Assembly (NCBI GenBank): GCA_036429605.1
Contig: JAVFKD010000015.1
Location: 2,875,421-2,939,420 of the forward strand
Source: Cladobotryum mycophilum
Taxonomy: Eukaryota > Ascomycota > Sordariomycetes > Hypocreales > Hypocreaceae
Direction: 5' to 3'
Length of the DNA stretch: 64,000 nt
A program made the translations under genes and the position numbers. Below the pieces are notes generated by a model, which made no database searches, was not told the origin of the DNA, and saw only the letters and a list, made by a program, of their open reading frames with translations. This document shows positions 32,641-43,890 of the stretch, piece after piece (the first letter of the stretch is position 1; every line of letters begins with the position of its first letter).

Positions 32641-33687
32641 ATGGCCATCAAGATTGGAGTTGCTGGCCCTATGACGGGTACAATTGCAGCCTTTGGCGAA
32701 CAATATATGAAAGGTGCCCAGGCTGCCGCCGATAAGATCAACGCTGCGGGTGGTGTGAACGGTGAGAATATTAACCTGGTTCGAGGCGACGATGGAGGTG
32801 AGCCCAGGCAAGCAGTGGCTGTCGCCAACAGGCTGGTAGACCAGGACAAAGTTGTGGGTGTGGTCGGCCACTTCAGCTCTTCATGTACCCTGCCGGCCAC
32901 TGAGGTATACGATGAAGCTGGCATCATCGCCATCACGCCCGGGTCGACTAACCCCGCTGTAACTGAACGTGGGCTTTCGGCAGTGTTCCGCCTGTGTGGC
33001 CGGGACGACCACCAGGCGCTTGTGGCCGCCGACTTCATCGCGGATGTTCTCAAGGCGAAGAAGGTGGCCATCCTCCACGATAAGGATACCTACGGCAATG
33101 GACTGGCAGATGCTACCAAGGCCAGCCTTGCTAAGCATGACATCAAGCCAGTCCTGGAAGAAGGCCTGACGAAAGGCGAAAAGGACTTTAGTGCCATCGT
33201 CACCAAGATTCGCGCTGCCGACCCCGATGTGATCTTCTTTGGCGGACTGCATCCCGAGGCTGGCCCGCTGGTCCGTCAACTACGTGAGCAGGGCCTGAAG
33301 GACGTGAAATTCGTGACAGGTGATGGTATCGTCACAGACGAGTTCGTTTCTACCGCCGGCGGTTCTGCCTACACCGACAGAGTGTACATGACCTGGGAGG
33401 CCGACCCGCGTCTCCTCCCCAGCTCAAAGGCTGTGGTGGAGGAGTTTCGCAAGGCGGGCACGGAGCCAGAGGGTTACACTCTGCAGGCCTACGCTGCGGT
33501 GCAGGCCCTGGCGGCCGCCTTCAATGGCGCCAAGTCGAATAAAGGCGAGGATGCGGCCCAATGGCTCTATTCTAACCCGGTCTCGACTGTGTTGGGCGAG
33601 AAGAAATGGGACGCAAAGGGGGACTTGACAAAGGCGGAATTTCAAGTGTACCAATGGAATTCAGGAACGTATACGCAGATTACATAA
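32641..33687 (+). CDS. LivJ/LivK-like branched-chain amino-acid-type binding protein, bacterial origin likely
   Basis: Intronless, 348 aa, a periplasmic-binding-protein type I (Peripla_BP_6) fold. Family blocks are easy to follow: IKIGVAGPMTGTIAAFGEQ, MKGAQAAADKINAAGGVNG, RQAVAVANRLVDQDKVVGVV, GHFSSSCTLPATEVY, GIIAITPGSTNPAVTERG, AILHDKDTYGNGLADA, LTKGEKDFSAIVTKI, VIFFGGLHPEAGPLVRQLRE and TLQAYAAVQALAAAF. These follow bacterial LivJ/LivK from the first residue of the mature protein to the end, without the signal peptide. In bacteria this protein feeds an ABC importer; no permease or ATPase partner lies here. A cytosolic amino-acid or amide sensor is one possibility. The coding sequence looks GC-richer than its flanks. 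Confidence 0.9.
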   Translation: MAIKIGVAGPMTGTIAAFGEQYMKGAQAAADKINAAGGVNGENINLVRGDDGGEPRQAVAVANRLVDQDKVVGVVGHFSSSCTLPATEVYDEAGIIAITPGSTNPAVTERGLSAVFRLCGRDDHQALVAADFIADVLKAKKVAILHDKDTYGNGLADATKASLAKHDIKPVLEEGLTKGEKDFSAIVTKIRAADPDVIFFGGLHPEAGPLVRQLREQGLKDVKFVTGDGIVTDEFVSTAGGSAYTDRVYMTWEADPRLLPSSKAVVEEFRKAGTEPEGYTLQAYAAVQALAAAFNGAKSNKGEDAAQWLYSNPVSTVLGEKKWDAKGDLTKAEFQVYQWNSGTYTQIT

Positions 33688-34918
33688 GAAGTGAACATGA
33701 CTCTCGGCATGGTTCGGTGTCGATGGCCGTGGCAGCTTCGCGTTGTCTGAAGGAGATGATATGGCTGGTGGTAGTGCTATATGGGTTGATATTGTGGACT
33801 CCATAGTCGCAGCATAGGCAGCAAATGGTCAGAGAATCGGATCTGAGAAGGGAACGCTTTGACATCTATCCTCTGTGACATGCTTTACACCCATCTGCGC
33901 CCTTTTCTCGGCCACAATTGATCTCGAGCGTTTTATTTAGGGGTGATGACAGCGGATGCTTCTCCAGCAACCTGTAGAATCTTGTCGTGAAGATGGTTCC
34001 CGTGATATTTTGTTTCTCGTTGTTGAATGCAAGGGCATATGTTTGATGATTTCTAGTTTTATTGGTGAGCGTAGTTGTGGAGATTGACCTCCTGATTTTC
34101 ATACTATTCTCCAAAAAAATTCGCTTTCTTACTTGTTTGGACCTGATGACTTGGCTGTATTCAATATCGGCAACCTCGTTTTTGTATACTCCATGGATGC
34201 TTGATGCTCTTCAGTAAACGTTTGCCGAGCAAGACTCGAGCATTTGGATGCCATGGCGCTTGGCTAGAAGGCCATGCCCGGCTCTTGTTCTTATTAGGAT
34301 ATCTGTTTCTTCTAATATACTTTGAGGGATGAAAAGTGTTTACTTCAATGCCTCTAGAAATTGAAAGTGTCTGGACGGATTGGCTATTGAGGGAAGGGTT
34401 AGAGAGTGGCTGTTGTAATGTCGGTATATGTAGATTCGCTGATAGTCCGGCAAGTCTGGGATAGGTTCTGTGCACAGTGCATTATAAGTTTAACTAGATA
34501 TAATCGAAACGGCACCTCTTCACCTTTTATCAGGCCTGCTCAAAGACTATAAATCGTACCGACTGATAATCGTGTATATGTCTATTTTGGGTAAATGCCG
34601 AGACTGCGATGATCATCCTACGGGCTTCCAATTCTGGCGCGTTTCACCCCCTCCAGGTTGCTCTAGATGAGACTACTAAAGTAAGTTTCATGTAACATAA
34701 TGAACCAGTCAACCAATAATGCTTTCTACACGTCTGGGTATCAGGTGATCTAATCGAATCCTACAGCGTCGTGTTGATCTCGGAATGTCCTCGCCCCTTC
34801 CTGGTGCTCGTCCGGTTCAATGTCGTGTCACCTCACATCTCTCAAGTATCGTTTTGCGTGGCATTCTTGACAATAGACTGCTCAGATTTTGACCTACACG
34901 GGCAATTGGCGTGCGAAA
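33688..34918. other. AT-rich spacer
   Basis: About 1.2 kb with short open frames only. The last part may hold an unrecognised first exon of the next gene: a possible acceptor (CTGCTCAG) ends at 34886. Confidence 0.4.
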
Positions 34919-36090
34919 ATGAGCGCCACCACCTCATTGCCACTTGCAACGTCAATCCCAAGCAGGACAACAGAGACTTCCACAGCAAGCAGTACCCGTG
35001 CTATCCTCGGGCCATTAACGACGGTGTTCAATCCGCCTGATTACTGTAAACAATGCTTTATCGACCCATTGTCTGGGACGGGATCCGAAATAGGGATCTG
35101 TTCACTCTATAAGAGTCGCGGGATGTGCACATCTCAGACGCTGGCTGAGTGTCTTCCAAGTGCCACCAATTACTATGACCTCCTGCCGTCAAGCGCATTC
35201 TACTCTCCAGGCCTGGAGTGTCCGTCTGGCTGGCAGACCATGGCATTTGTGTCAAGTCTGCTGAATTACAATTACGTCTCCCCGACCAATGGCGTGAATC
35301 CGAACACACTTTTGCAGGGAGAGACTGCCATCATATGTTGTCCAAGGTGAGAGAATGAGATGTTGCCAAGTCACGCCTTGTTGACACGCCAAACGTATTG
35401 ACTTGGTTTGCTAGTGGCATGACATATTATTCGACGGCAACGCATTGCATAGCGACAAGCACGCCGCCCTCATCCATATCCCTGACATGTTCTCGGAGCG
35501 GGGCGTTCAAGGCACAGAGCGTGCACGGGGGTTTCCTCAGTATAGATTATCAGGGTGCATCGACGACGGCGTTTTTCCCATTCGGAGGGATTGTCGCTCC
35601 ACCGATCCAGCTCAACTTCCGCCCGCAGGATCGCAACTCTACCTCACCACCGCCGCTACCGCCTACTACGACTTCATCGTTACCAATCAACAGCAGCCCA
35701 TCTGTTCAGGGGAATACCATTAGCGGCGGTGCAATCGCTGGAATCGTGGTTGGGGCCGTTGCGTTTGTCGGCGGTATAGGTGCCATTGTCGCCTGGGTTT
35801 GGAGACGACGGAGGGCAAAAGCTGCTGCTTCAGATGATGTTGGTTCAGAATACAGGAAGGCGGAGTTGGATGCGACGTCTAAGCCTGAGGACCACTTGGA
35901 CAGGACCGAATTAGAGACCAACGTGGTTTACGAACTTGAGGGAACATATGGGGGCGGGAACAATGAATTACCAGGAGATCATACTAACAACGAACTATCA
36001 GGCGATCATACCAACAACGAACTACCGGGTGATTATACGAATAATGAGTTGCCGGGTGACTCAGTTGCTATTCCACGACAACATGGATGA
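34919..36090 (+). CDS. Single-pass membrane protein with Cys-rich ectodomain and C-terminal 9-residue repeats
   Basis: Two exons (34919-35346 and 35415-36090). No enzyme family was recognised. The ectodomain has scattered cysteines (DYCKQCFIDPLSG, GICSLYKSRGMCTSQTLAEC, AIICCPSGMTYYSTATHC), then a Ser/Thr/Pro stalk, one membrane helix (AIAGIVVGAVAFVGGIGAIV) with RRRR after it, and an acidic cytosolic tail. The tail ends in four 9-residue copies of NNELPGDHT-like sequence (35959-36066). This layout is common for fungal surface sensors or wall-linked proteins. No signal peptide is visible from the ATG used, so an upstream exon or start may be missing. Confidence 0.7.
35959..36066 (+). repeat. 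Four tandem 27-bp repeats in a coding tail
   Basis: Codes NNELPGDHT, NNELSGDHT, NNELPGDYT and NNELPGDSV in a row. Copies differ by a few substitutions only, so they are recent or kept similar. Such tracts often vary in copy number between strains. Confidence 0.85.
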
Positions 36091-37990
36091 TGAAGGTAGT
36101 GATAGGGATGGTCATGTGGTATAGGTGCTGGCTAAACAAGGATAAACTAGGTCAGTCTGGGCACGATAGCATTTTCTAGAGCATAAAGACTGTCCAATTG
36201 GTAAATATTCTAACATAATGGTGTGTCAAATCGCAGCTTGAATTGTATATACAAAATTATTAGCAAGATATCCAATCTGGCATTTAATTTATACCTGGTG
36301 CTTGAGTTAGCTAGTAGCTCATAGTATAAACCTTATTTCATGGCCAGCATTGGATATCCTCGAGGCGGGATCGTCCTCATCACCGTCACTGCACCTTATC
36401 AGATGATCTGATAACAAACGTACCAAACACAGAGGCACCAGATGCCATATTTACCGTTCAATCACAAAATTAAAAACTACATGCCTGGAGCTTGAGGCAG
36501 CTGCCCGCACGACCGGGGTGAGCGACTCGTTTGATGCCCATGGCTCCGTCCTTCTATATGATGGGGCACGATGTTGTGACTCGGCTAAGCCACCTTGGGC
36601 CAGTATCTTTTCCGACTACCTCCCATCTATGGCTCTTTAACTAACGTGGATATGATTGCCGCTCTTCCTTTGATGTGTTCTGAGTAATAAAGAAGGTATA
36701 TATTGACATCTGTAATGTCGAGATTCGTAGCTTTGAAACACGCAACAAGCGACAGACATGGAACTGATACTGCATCAAGGACTAATTGCTATCATGGGTT
36801 TCCTTTCCTTTCTTCTTCTTCTTGACAATAGCTATATGTATCAAATGATTGGCGCACTCGGCCTCCGAGCAGTTCGACATCTATCGAATGTACACGTGCA
36901 AAGCCATGAGTCGTAACAAGAGACACGGCTTTTTATCCCGGCTTTATATCTTAGTATAGTTAGTATTTCATACTATTTTCCCTTGTGCTTTGTTTTGGGC
37001 CTTCAGTTGCTCATGGACTATATTATCCTGCGAAGCCCAACTGTGGGAACATGTGTAGTATAACTACTTGTATTATAATGAGACTCAGTGGGTGTCACTT
37101 GTTCAAGCTATGGTTTGTGGTTTCCAGTTGGGAGCGTGTCTGGGTTTTGAGCGCGAATAGGTTTTATGTTGATATTCTGGGGCATAACGCGCCGTGGTCT
37201 GCCGTAAGTTGTAACACTTTGACCCCTAAATGGATGCAATAAGATACCATCATCCGTGCGTAATGGCTTTGCTTTGTTAGTGCTTTAATGGAGTATGGTA
37301 TCCGGAGGAGACCTCCGGGTTGGCACTAAGAGAAGCGGATCGAATCCACGCTTGGCAATATTACGCTCATTCAGGGGCATAGAATCCGTTTAAGCGTCAC
37401 CGGCACTTATGCTTGCATATTTATTCTTTTTACTTCAGACGGAGTATATCTGAGTACTAGATGACAACGAAAAGTTAAGAAAGAAATAAACACAATAGTC
37501 TCAATAAAACTTATTCATGATGGGCTGGTGTTTGCCGGGGGCAGACAGCATTCTGGACTTTCCCATGGATCGTCACAGATACCCCAGCTAGATCACCTCT
37601 ACATAATGCTAGCTGAGTACGATGCTACAGCATCTAAGACTATTGATATCATCATGCAAAGATTTTGTGCACATACCGAGACATTGTTTTCTTCTTTTTA
37701 ATCGGTTTACCTATTTCGCCAGTGGCGACTAGGATGGGAAATTATTCTTTGCCTATAATAGTGAGCGAAAACTTCTCTTCAATGCCGGTTCTCTATAACA
37801 GCATCAGTATCCATCTATACGATAGGGTTTTTCATTGACCAAGTACTTTGCTGATGGCGGAGTAATATGTTTCTGCCCATTTTGGATGATACTCACTCGT
37901 TCAGTAGATAAGCGGCCAACATCACATTTGCTCACCCACCCTTGACCGAGTGGCCCCTGATCTTGGTTGGAGTATCTCCGCAGAGCAAAT
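36091..37990. other. 1.9-kb AT-rich spacer
   Basis: No gene supported. It holds a perfect 7-bp stem with a 3-nt loop (CCGGAGG-AGA-CCTCCGG) at 37302-37318, followed by GGATCGAATCC, which looks like a tRNA T-arm but lacks the rest of a tRNA. Confidence 0.5.
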
Positions 37991-40900
37991 ATGATTCAAG
38001 CCCAGAATGAGTCGGATAGCAGCTTCGACCTGGAAAAGTTGGCTATTTACACAACCCAGCCACCTGCCGCCTGTCGCACACTCATCGATATACTCACTAC
38101 ATCCGCCTCTAGCTACCCCGAGGCTATTGCATTAGACGATGGCACAAGACGCCTGAGTTATGCCGGGCTAGTGCGGGAGGTGAAAGGTCTGGCCGGACAG
38201 CTACGAGCCATGGGTATCGGAGCCGGTGACCGGGTCGGGGTACGGGTCAGTTCTGGATCTACCGAGCTGTATGTGAGCATCCTAGTTGTGCTCACGACCG
38301 GTGCTGCCTATGTGCCGGTCGATGTTGACGACCCTGAGGACCGGGCAGAGCTCGTATGGACGGAAGCTGGAGTATGCGCTGTGCTCAGCGACAAGGCCAA
38401 AGTGACACAGCTTCATAAACCGGCGGGTTTGCCTCGCCGGCCGAGCCCAGAAGATGATGCCTGGATCATCTTCACTTCTGGTTCAACTGGTAAACCGAAA
38501 GGTGTAGCTGTCACCCACCGTAGCGCGGCTGCTTTTGTCGACGCCGAGGCTCAGCTATTTCTACAACGTCACCCCATAACACAAGGAGACCGCATTCTCG
38601 CTGGCCTCTCGGTAGCATTTGATGCCTCCTGCGAAGAAATGTGGCTGGCTTGGAGACACGGAGCCTGCCTCGTACCCGCGCCGCGTTCCCTGGTCAAAGC
38701 TGGCGCTGATCTTGGGGCTTTCCTTGCAGCGCAACGCATCTCTGTGGTGTCCACGGTGCCAACATTGGCTGCTCTGTGGCCTGCCGGGGCATTAAGAAAC
38801 ATCAGACTGTTGATTCTGGGAGGAGAGACTTGTTCCCCTGAGCTGGCTACTCGACTTTCCGATGGAGAGAGAGAGGTCTGGAATACATATGGCCCTACTG
38901 AGGCGACTGTGGTGTCGTGTGCTGCTCCTTTATTCGCCGGACAGCCTGTACGCATTGGTCTACCTTTAGCTGGTTGGAATTTGGCTGTCATCGGGCCCGA
39001 TGGTCAGCCGGTGTGTTGGGGGAAACAGGCGAGTTGGTCATCGGTGGTATTGGACTGGCCCGCTATCTAGACAAAGAGAAGGACGCGGCAAAGTTCGCAC
39101 CATTGCCCTCTCTCGGCTGGGAACGTGCCTACCGCAGCGGTGATCTAGTTCGCGCGGAACAGGAGGGACTCATTTTCGTCGGCCGCAACGATGAGCAGGT
39201 GAAGCTGGGTGGGCGCCGTATAGAACTAGGAGAGATTGACGCTGCATTAGTGACGCTCCCTGGGGTAACCGCAGCGGCCTGTGCGATACGACGTAGCGAT
39301 ACGGGCACCGCTCTGCTCGTGGGCTATATTGTCCGTAACACAAGCAACACAAGCACAACTGACGCAAATGCTACTGCCACTGACCGGGAATTACTTCATC
39401 AGCAGCTACCGGCGGCGCTGGTACCGCTACTCGTCTCTGTTGACAGCCTACCGGTGCGCACGTCAGGCAAAGTAGACCGTGCTGCTCTGCCATGGCCCCC
39501 TCCCCTTTAAAGGCCAACACAAACGCACAACTGGTTGAGAGTAGCACATCTAGCTGGCTCGCTGAGCAGTGGCGCCGTATCCTTGGCGTGCCAGCTCAAC
39601 TAGAGGACAATTTCTTCGATCTCGGCGGCACCAGTTTGGCTGTAGCACAGCTCGTATCCATCGTGCGCGAACGGTATCCTACGCTGTCGGTCGCAGACGT
39701 CTATCAGCATCCAACATTAACCGCCATGGCTACGTTCATCGAGAAAAAGACTGATACGAAGCACATAGCCCGCATAGTGCTGCCGACGCCATACTGGGTT
39801 GGGTTTATCCAGTCCCTGATCATGCTTGCATTGATGACCTTTGAAGGCCTCCGCTGGCTTATCCTTATAGCTGGACTGAATAAGCTTGCCGGTGCCTTCC
39901 TGGGTGACCCTCCGCCTTGGGTTGCGCAGCTCCCGCCGTGGTGGCAACTCATAACTGGCTGGCTGCTATTCATCAACATGGCTGGTCGTGTCGTTCTGAC
40001 TGCCTCACTAGGGCGGTTACTTACTGCCGGCATCACACCGGGCAAGTACCGGAGGGGTAGGGCCGCACATCTCCGGCTGTGGACCGCCGAGAGGTTTGTC
40101 GCACTCAACGGTGTGAGTGCCATAGTAGGTACTCACTGGTGTCGACTATATGCTAGACTCCTTGGTTGCCAAGTTGGCTCTAACGTGCAACTGCACGCTT
40201 TACCACCGGTAACAGGACTGGCTAGTTTTGGTGGCGGCTGCTCTGTGGAACCAGAGGCGGAAGTTGCTGGCTGGTGGCTTGACGGAGATATGCTGCATGT
40301 TGGATCAATCAACGTTGGTATTGGGGCTAGGATTGGAGCCCGCGCGGTGGTCATGCCAAACACAGTTATCGAGCCATTTGCCACTGTCCAGCCGGGAACT
40401 TGCGCAACAGGCACGGTACTAGCTGGTCATCCGGTATCTAGATCCCCCTGACCGAAAGAGAAGGGGTCTGGACCCAGCTGCGACATACATTATCGCTGTT
40501 CCTGCTTGAAATACTTCCAGGGCTCGCTGCCGTGCCAGCTTTGGCGCTTAACCCTCAATTTGTCAGCGGCGGTTACAGCAACAGCAGTACTCTTGGGCAA
40601 CAAATCGTGCGCATATTCACGCTGGTGACGCAGACCACTTTGGTGAGCGTGTTGTGCTACGCTCTTCTCGTCATTGCATTGACACGACTTGTCAGTCGCT
40701 ATCTCTATCCAGGCGTCCATTCATGGCACGGAGCCTCAGCCTGGGCAGCTTGGTTCACCCATCGTCTCATGCTTGATGCTCGTGGCATGTTGTTCCCAAT
40801 CTACGCCAGCCTTCTCACCCCGGGCTGGCTACGTGCACTTGGCGCTAGGATCGGTCGCGGAGTCGAGGCATCTACTGTTTTGGCTACCCCATCGCTGCTA

Positions 40901-41959
40901 CGATCCGACGATGGCTCCTTCTTGGCTGACGATGTCTTGCTGGCCCCGTACGAGCTATACTCTGGACGTCTTCGATTAGGCACTTCGACGATTGGAACAC
41001 GAACTTTTGTTGGTAATTCGGCTATTATTGGCCCAGAGGATGTAGTCCCTGACGGTGCTTTGATTGGTGTGCTAGCCTCGGCCCCTGAATCTGAAAAGGC
41101 GAGTCCCGGCTCATCCTGGCTTGGTCGTCCGGCAATCTCCTTGCCGCGCCGTGTGGAGACTACTGATCCGAATCGCACTTTTAACCCGCCACTCCGGCTC
41201 GTTGTGGCAAGAGCGCTAGTTGAATCTTGCAGGATAGTGCCTTTAGTTTGCTCGTTGCTACTGGCCGAGTTGGTTATCGTTGGAATGATTTCCATGATTG
41301 ATATGGCTGGCTTCGGTTGGGCCGTCACGGTCAGCGGCTTGTTGCTTCTAACCGCGGGAATGATCGCTTGCGCGCTCGCCACCGCAGCCAGATGGTTGCT
41401 GACAGGTGCGATTCCTCGGGGCAGCCAACATCCCCTCTGGAGTTCGTTTGTCTGGCGGAATGAACTCGCCGATACGTTTGTGGAATCACTGGCCGTGCCG
41501 TGGTTGGTCAAACTGATGTACGGAACCCCATTTCTGTGTGTATGGCTGCGCTCGCTCGGTGCCAATATTGGCAGGGGAGTATGGTGCGAGAGCCACAAAT
41601 TCCCCGAGGCTGATTTGGTTCAAATTGGCGATGGTGCCACCGTGAATCGAGGATGTGTGATGCAAACGCACCTATTCCACGACCGACTTATGCGACTAGA
41701 CACGGTGTGCTTGCGACCAGGGGCCACTCTTGGTCCACAAGCCATTTCTTTACCGGGAACTGTCATTGGCAGCGGCGCAACCATCGGCCCTGTTGCGTTG
41801 GTTATGCGTGGCGAGCACATCCCGGATGATACCCGCTGGTTGGGCAATCCGGTACGCCCCTGGCCAAACGCTGCCACGGAAAGCGATGACTATATGGAAA
41901 CGAGATGTCCATCTTGTATTGAGCTATCCAGCTATACCGCATGTGCTGGCTGTGCATAG
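37991..41959 (+). CDS. vibA: Epsilon-poly-L-lysine synthetase-like megasynthase (A-T-transmembrane/LbH), three apparent frame breaks
   Basis: NRPS-like membrane enzyme, intronless, about 1323 aa once three frame breaks are bridged, almost the length of Streptomyces Pls. Adenylation domain (about residues 25-500): IIFTSGSTGKPKG, VAFDASCEEMWLAW, NTYGPTEATVV, AYRSGDLV, GRNDEQVKLGGRRIELGEID, RTSGKVDRAAL. Carrier domain: DNFFDLGGTSLAVAQL. The C-terminal half alternates membrane helices (FIQSLIMLALMTFEGLRWLI, LLCYAL-type, LVIVGMISMIDMAGFGWAV) with soluble parts rich in left-handed beta-helix hexapeptides (VGIGARIGARAVVMPNTVIE, GTVIGSGATIGPVALVMRG). This is the Pls architecture known to polymerise L-lysine through its epsilon-amine; a fungal version (VibA) is known from Epichloe. 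Breaks are at G5 39018-39022, C5 39496-39500 and C5 40444-40448; each needs one more base. ATG 37991 is the first ATG. The lysine substrate is inferred, not shown. Confidence 0.85.
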
Positions 41960-43890
41960 TGTACGAGACCACATGCGATGCCACCTCCTAATTACCATCT
42001 TTGGAGTGTGAGCTTTCTCTCTCTCTTTATTTTCCTTATTTCTTTTTGGCTGATTACTTGAGCCCTGTTTTCATTGCATATTAGTATTTTTCTTTTTTCT
42101 CTCTGTTGCTCGTAATTTATGTTTACGAATAGAGTAATTAATACGGTAGGAGGAGGATGGAGATATGTTCTATTATGGATATGATATCATTATATGAGAT
42201 ATAGATGCTGCGACAGCGCGAGCTTGGTAACTGATTAAAAAAAGAGGGAGGTTGCAATATTAAATAAGTTATTGGGTTATGAAAATAGAGCGCTGTTAGA
42301 TATCAATGAATTAAACGTTCGATGTGGTGCTGTACTCTGTTTGTGGCTAGATATCTGTGAGAGCTGCTTCTTGTTGAACTGCCAATGATTTGACTCCCAA
42401 CTGCTGTTTGCTGACTGACTCTTGGCCCTGTGCAAGCTGGAGCTTTTTATGGAAATGAGGATAATGTTATCCGAAGAAAACAACATCTGTAATCAACGTC
42501 AAAGTATTAAAGAATAACGTCTGGTAGGTGCTCCAGGGTAAGATTTAATTCAGGGGGGCTGTTGGTAAACCCATTTGTGTTGAAGGCGTGCTGCAGGTTG
42601 GGCTTCCTCTTCACCAACACGGATTTAAGATGATGTTCTTTATGTATAAAATTAAGTCGCAGAGATTGAAAACTTGCGTTCATATAATTGTCATCATCTG
42701 TATTAAATTGTTTACTAAAGGTTCTAGCTCTAACTCTCGTTCTTTACCCTCTTTTGCTTCTCCTCGGGAATTCCTATTCCCACAACACATCCCGTAACGT
42801 CTCTATAGGACTTTTCTTGTTCGCGGAACTCTGAGATATATAATAGCTTGCCGGCATAGTGTATGGTTTTCGGCCTTGCGAACTGTTTGTTCTGTTACTA
42901 GATAGCTCTGGATGAGTCGCTGATGCCACTAAGTGACTCTCGGAATGCGACCCGCTGTCGGCATAGTTAAGTTTCCTTTTCTAAAGGTTGGGATGCAGGA
43001 GGGGATTCTAGCGGTAACCGACTTGAAGACACGGATTTTGGATCCAAAGAGAAAAGAGAAGTTGTAATGGTATTGCTGCTGTAGATATTAAGGCGAGATT
43101 GTTCATGCTGGTAGCTTGGAGAAAGTTGCAAAGTTTTGGGGCATTTATTAACCATGATGAGGGCAGCTTGATCGTTTGCCTGCTATCTCATCGCCATGAT
43201 CGAAACAATGGCTGTGAGTGCTAGATTTTCTGCTTCAATAATTTTATCTATGCTTTTGCATATTAAAACGATAAGATATCCATGGAACTATGTGTTGTGG
43301 CGGTTGGCTGTTGCCGCGATGGTGTCACCGAGAGACTTTTGTTGGCTGTTGGGCTCTTCATTTGTGACAAATTAGTGAAATATATGAGAGGGTGTGGGCT
43401 ATCCGCAGATCAAACTGACTGGATCTATAAAAGCCAATAGGTCTTGCATGTGACCATGTTCCCATGGTCTTCTGTCTCAAGTTGTAATTTGGGACCGGTA
43501 TCCATATTTGTAGGCGCCGCGTTGACTGGGGTAAGAAAACAAGTGAGCAAGGCTGGGCACGAGGTACCTACGATGGTTGTATTATGTAGAGACAGAGAAA
43601 CTCTAGTATCCATGTGATGGTGAATGAAGTTAAGTGGCGTAGACATGTGTTGCCAGTAACGGCAGCGTACAGACTTGAGAGTGAGGCTGGCGTCTGCAGA
43701 TGTCTCTACGTTTTTTCCTCGGACTGCTAATTAGAATGCTGCTGCCATAGTGAAGTGAACAAAAGAGGATCAGCGGCTCTCACTCCAAGAAGTTCAATCC
43801 ATTCATGGTAAGCTCATTTAGGTTGTGATGTGATGGCACTTCGCTAATATTTGCACTGTACAACTCCTGATAACGAGGAAGGGGTGCCTG
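41960..43890. other. 1.9-kb AT-rich spacer
   Basis: No supported gene. Short open frames only, with T-rich tracts after 42010 and several TTAATTA/AATTAATA stretches. Confidence 0.5.

Noticed and set aside
37250..37360. Possible tRNA gene
   Set aside because: Only a T-arm-like motif is present; no acceptor stem, D-arm or anticodon arm could be paired.
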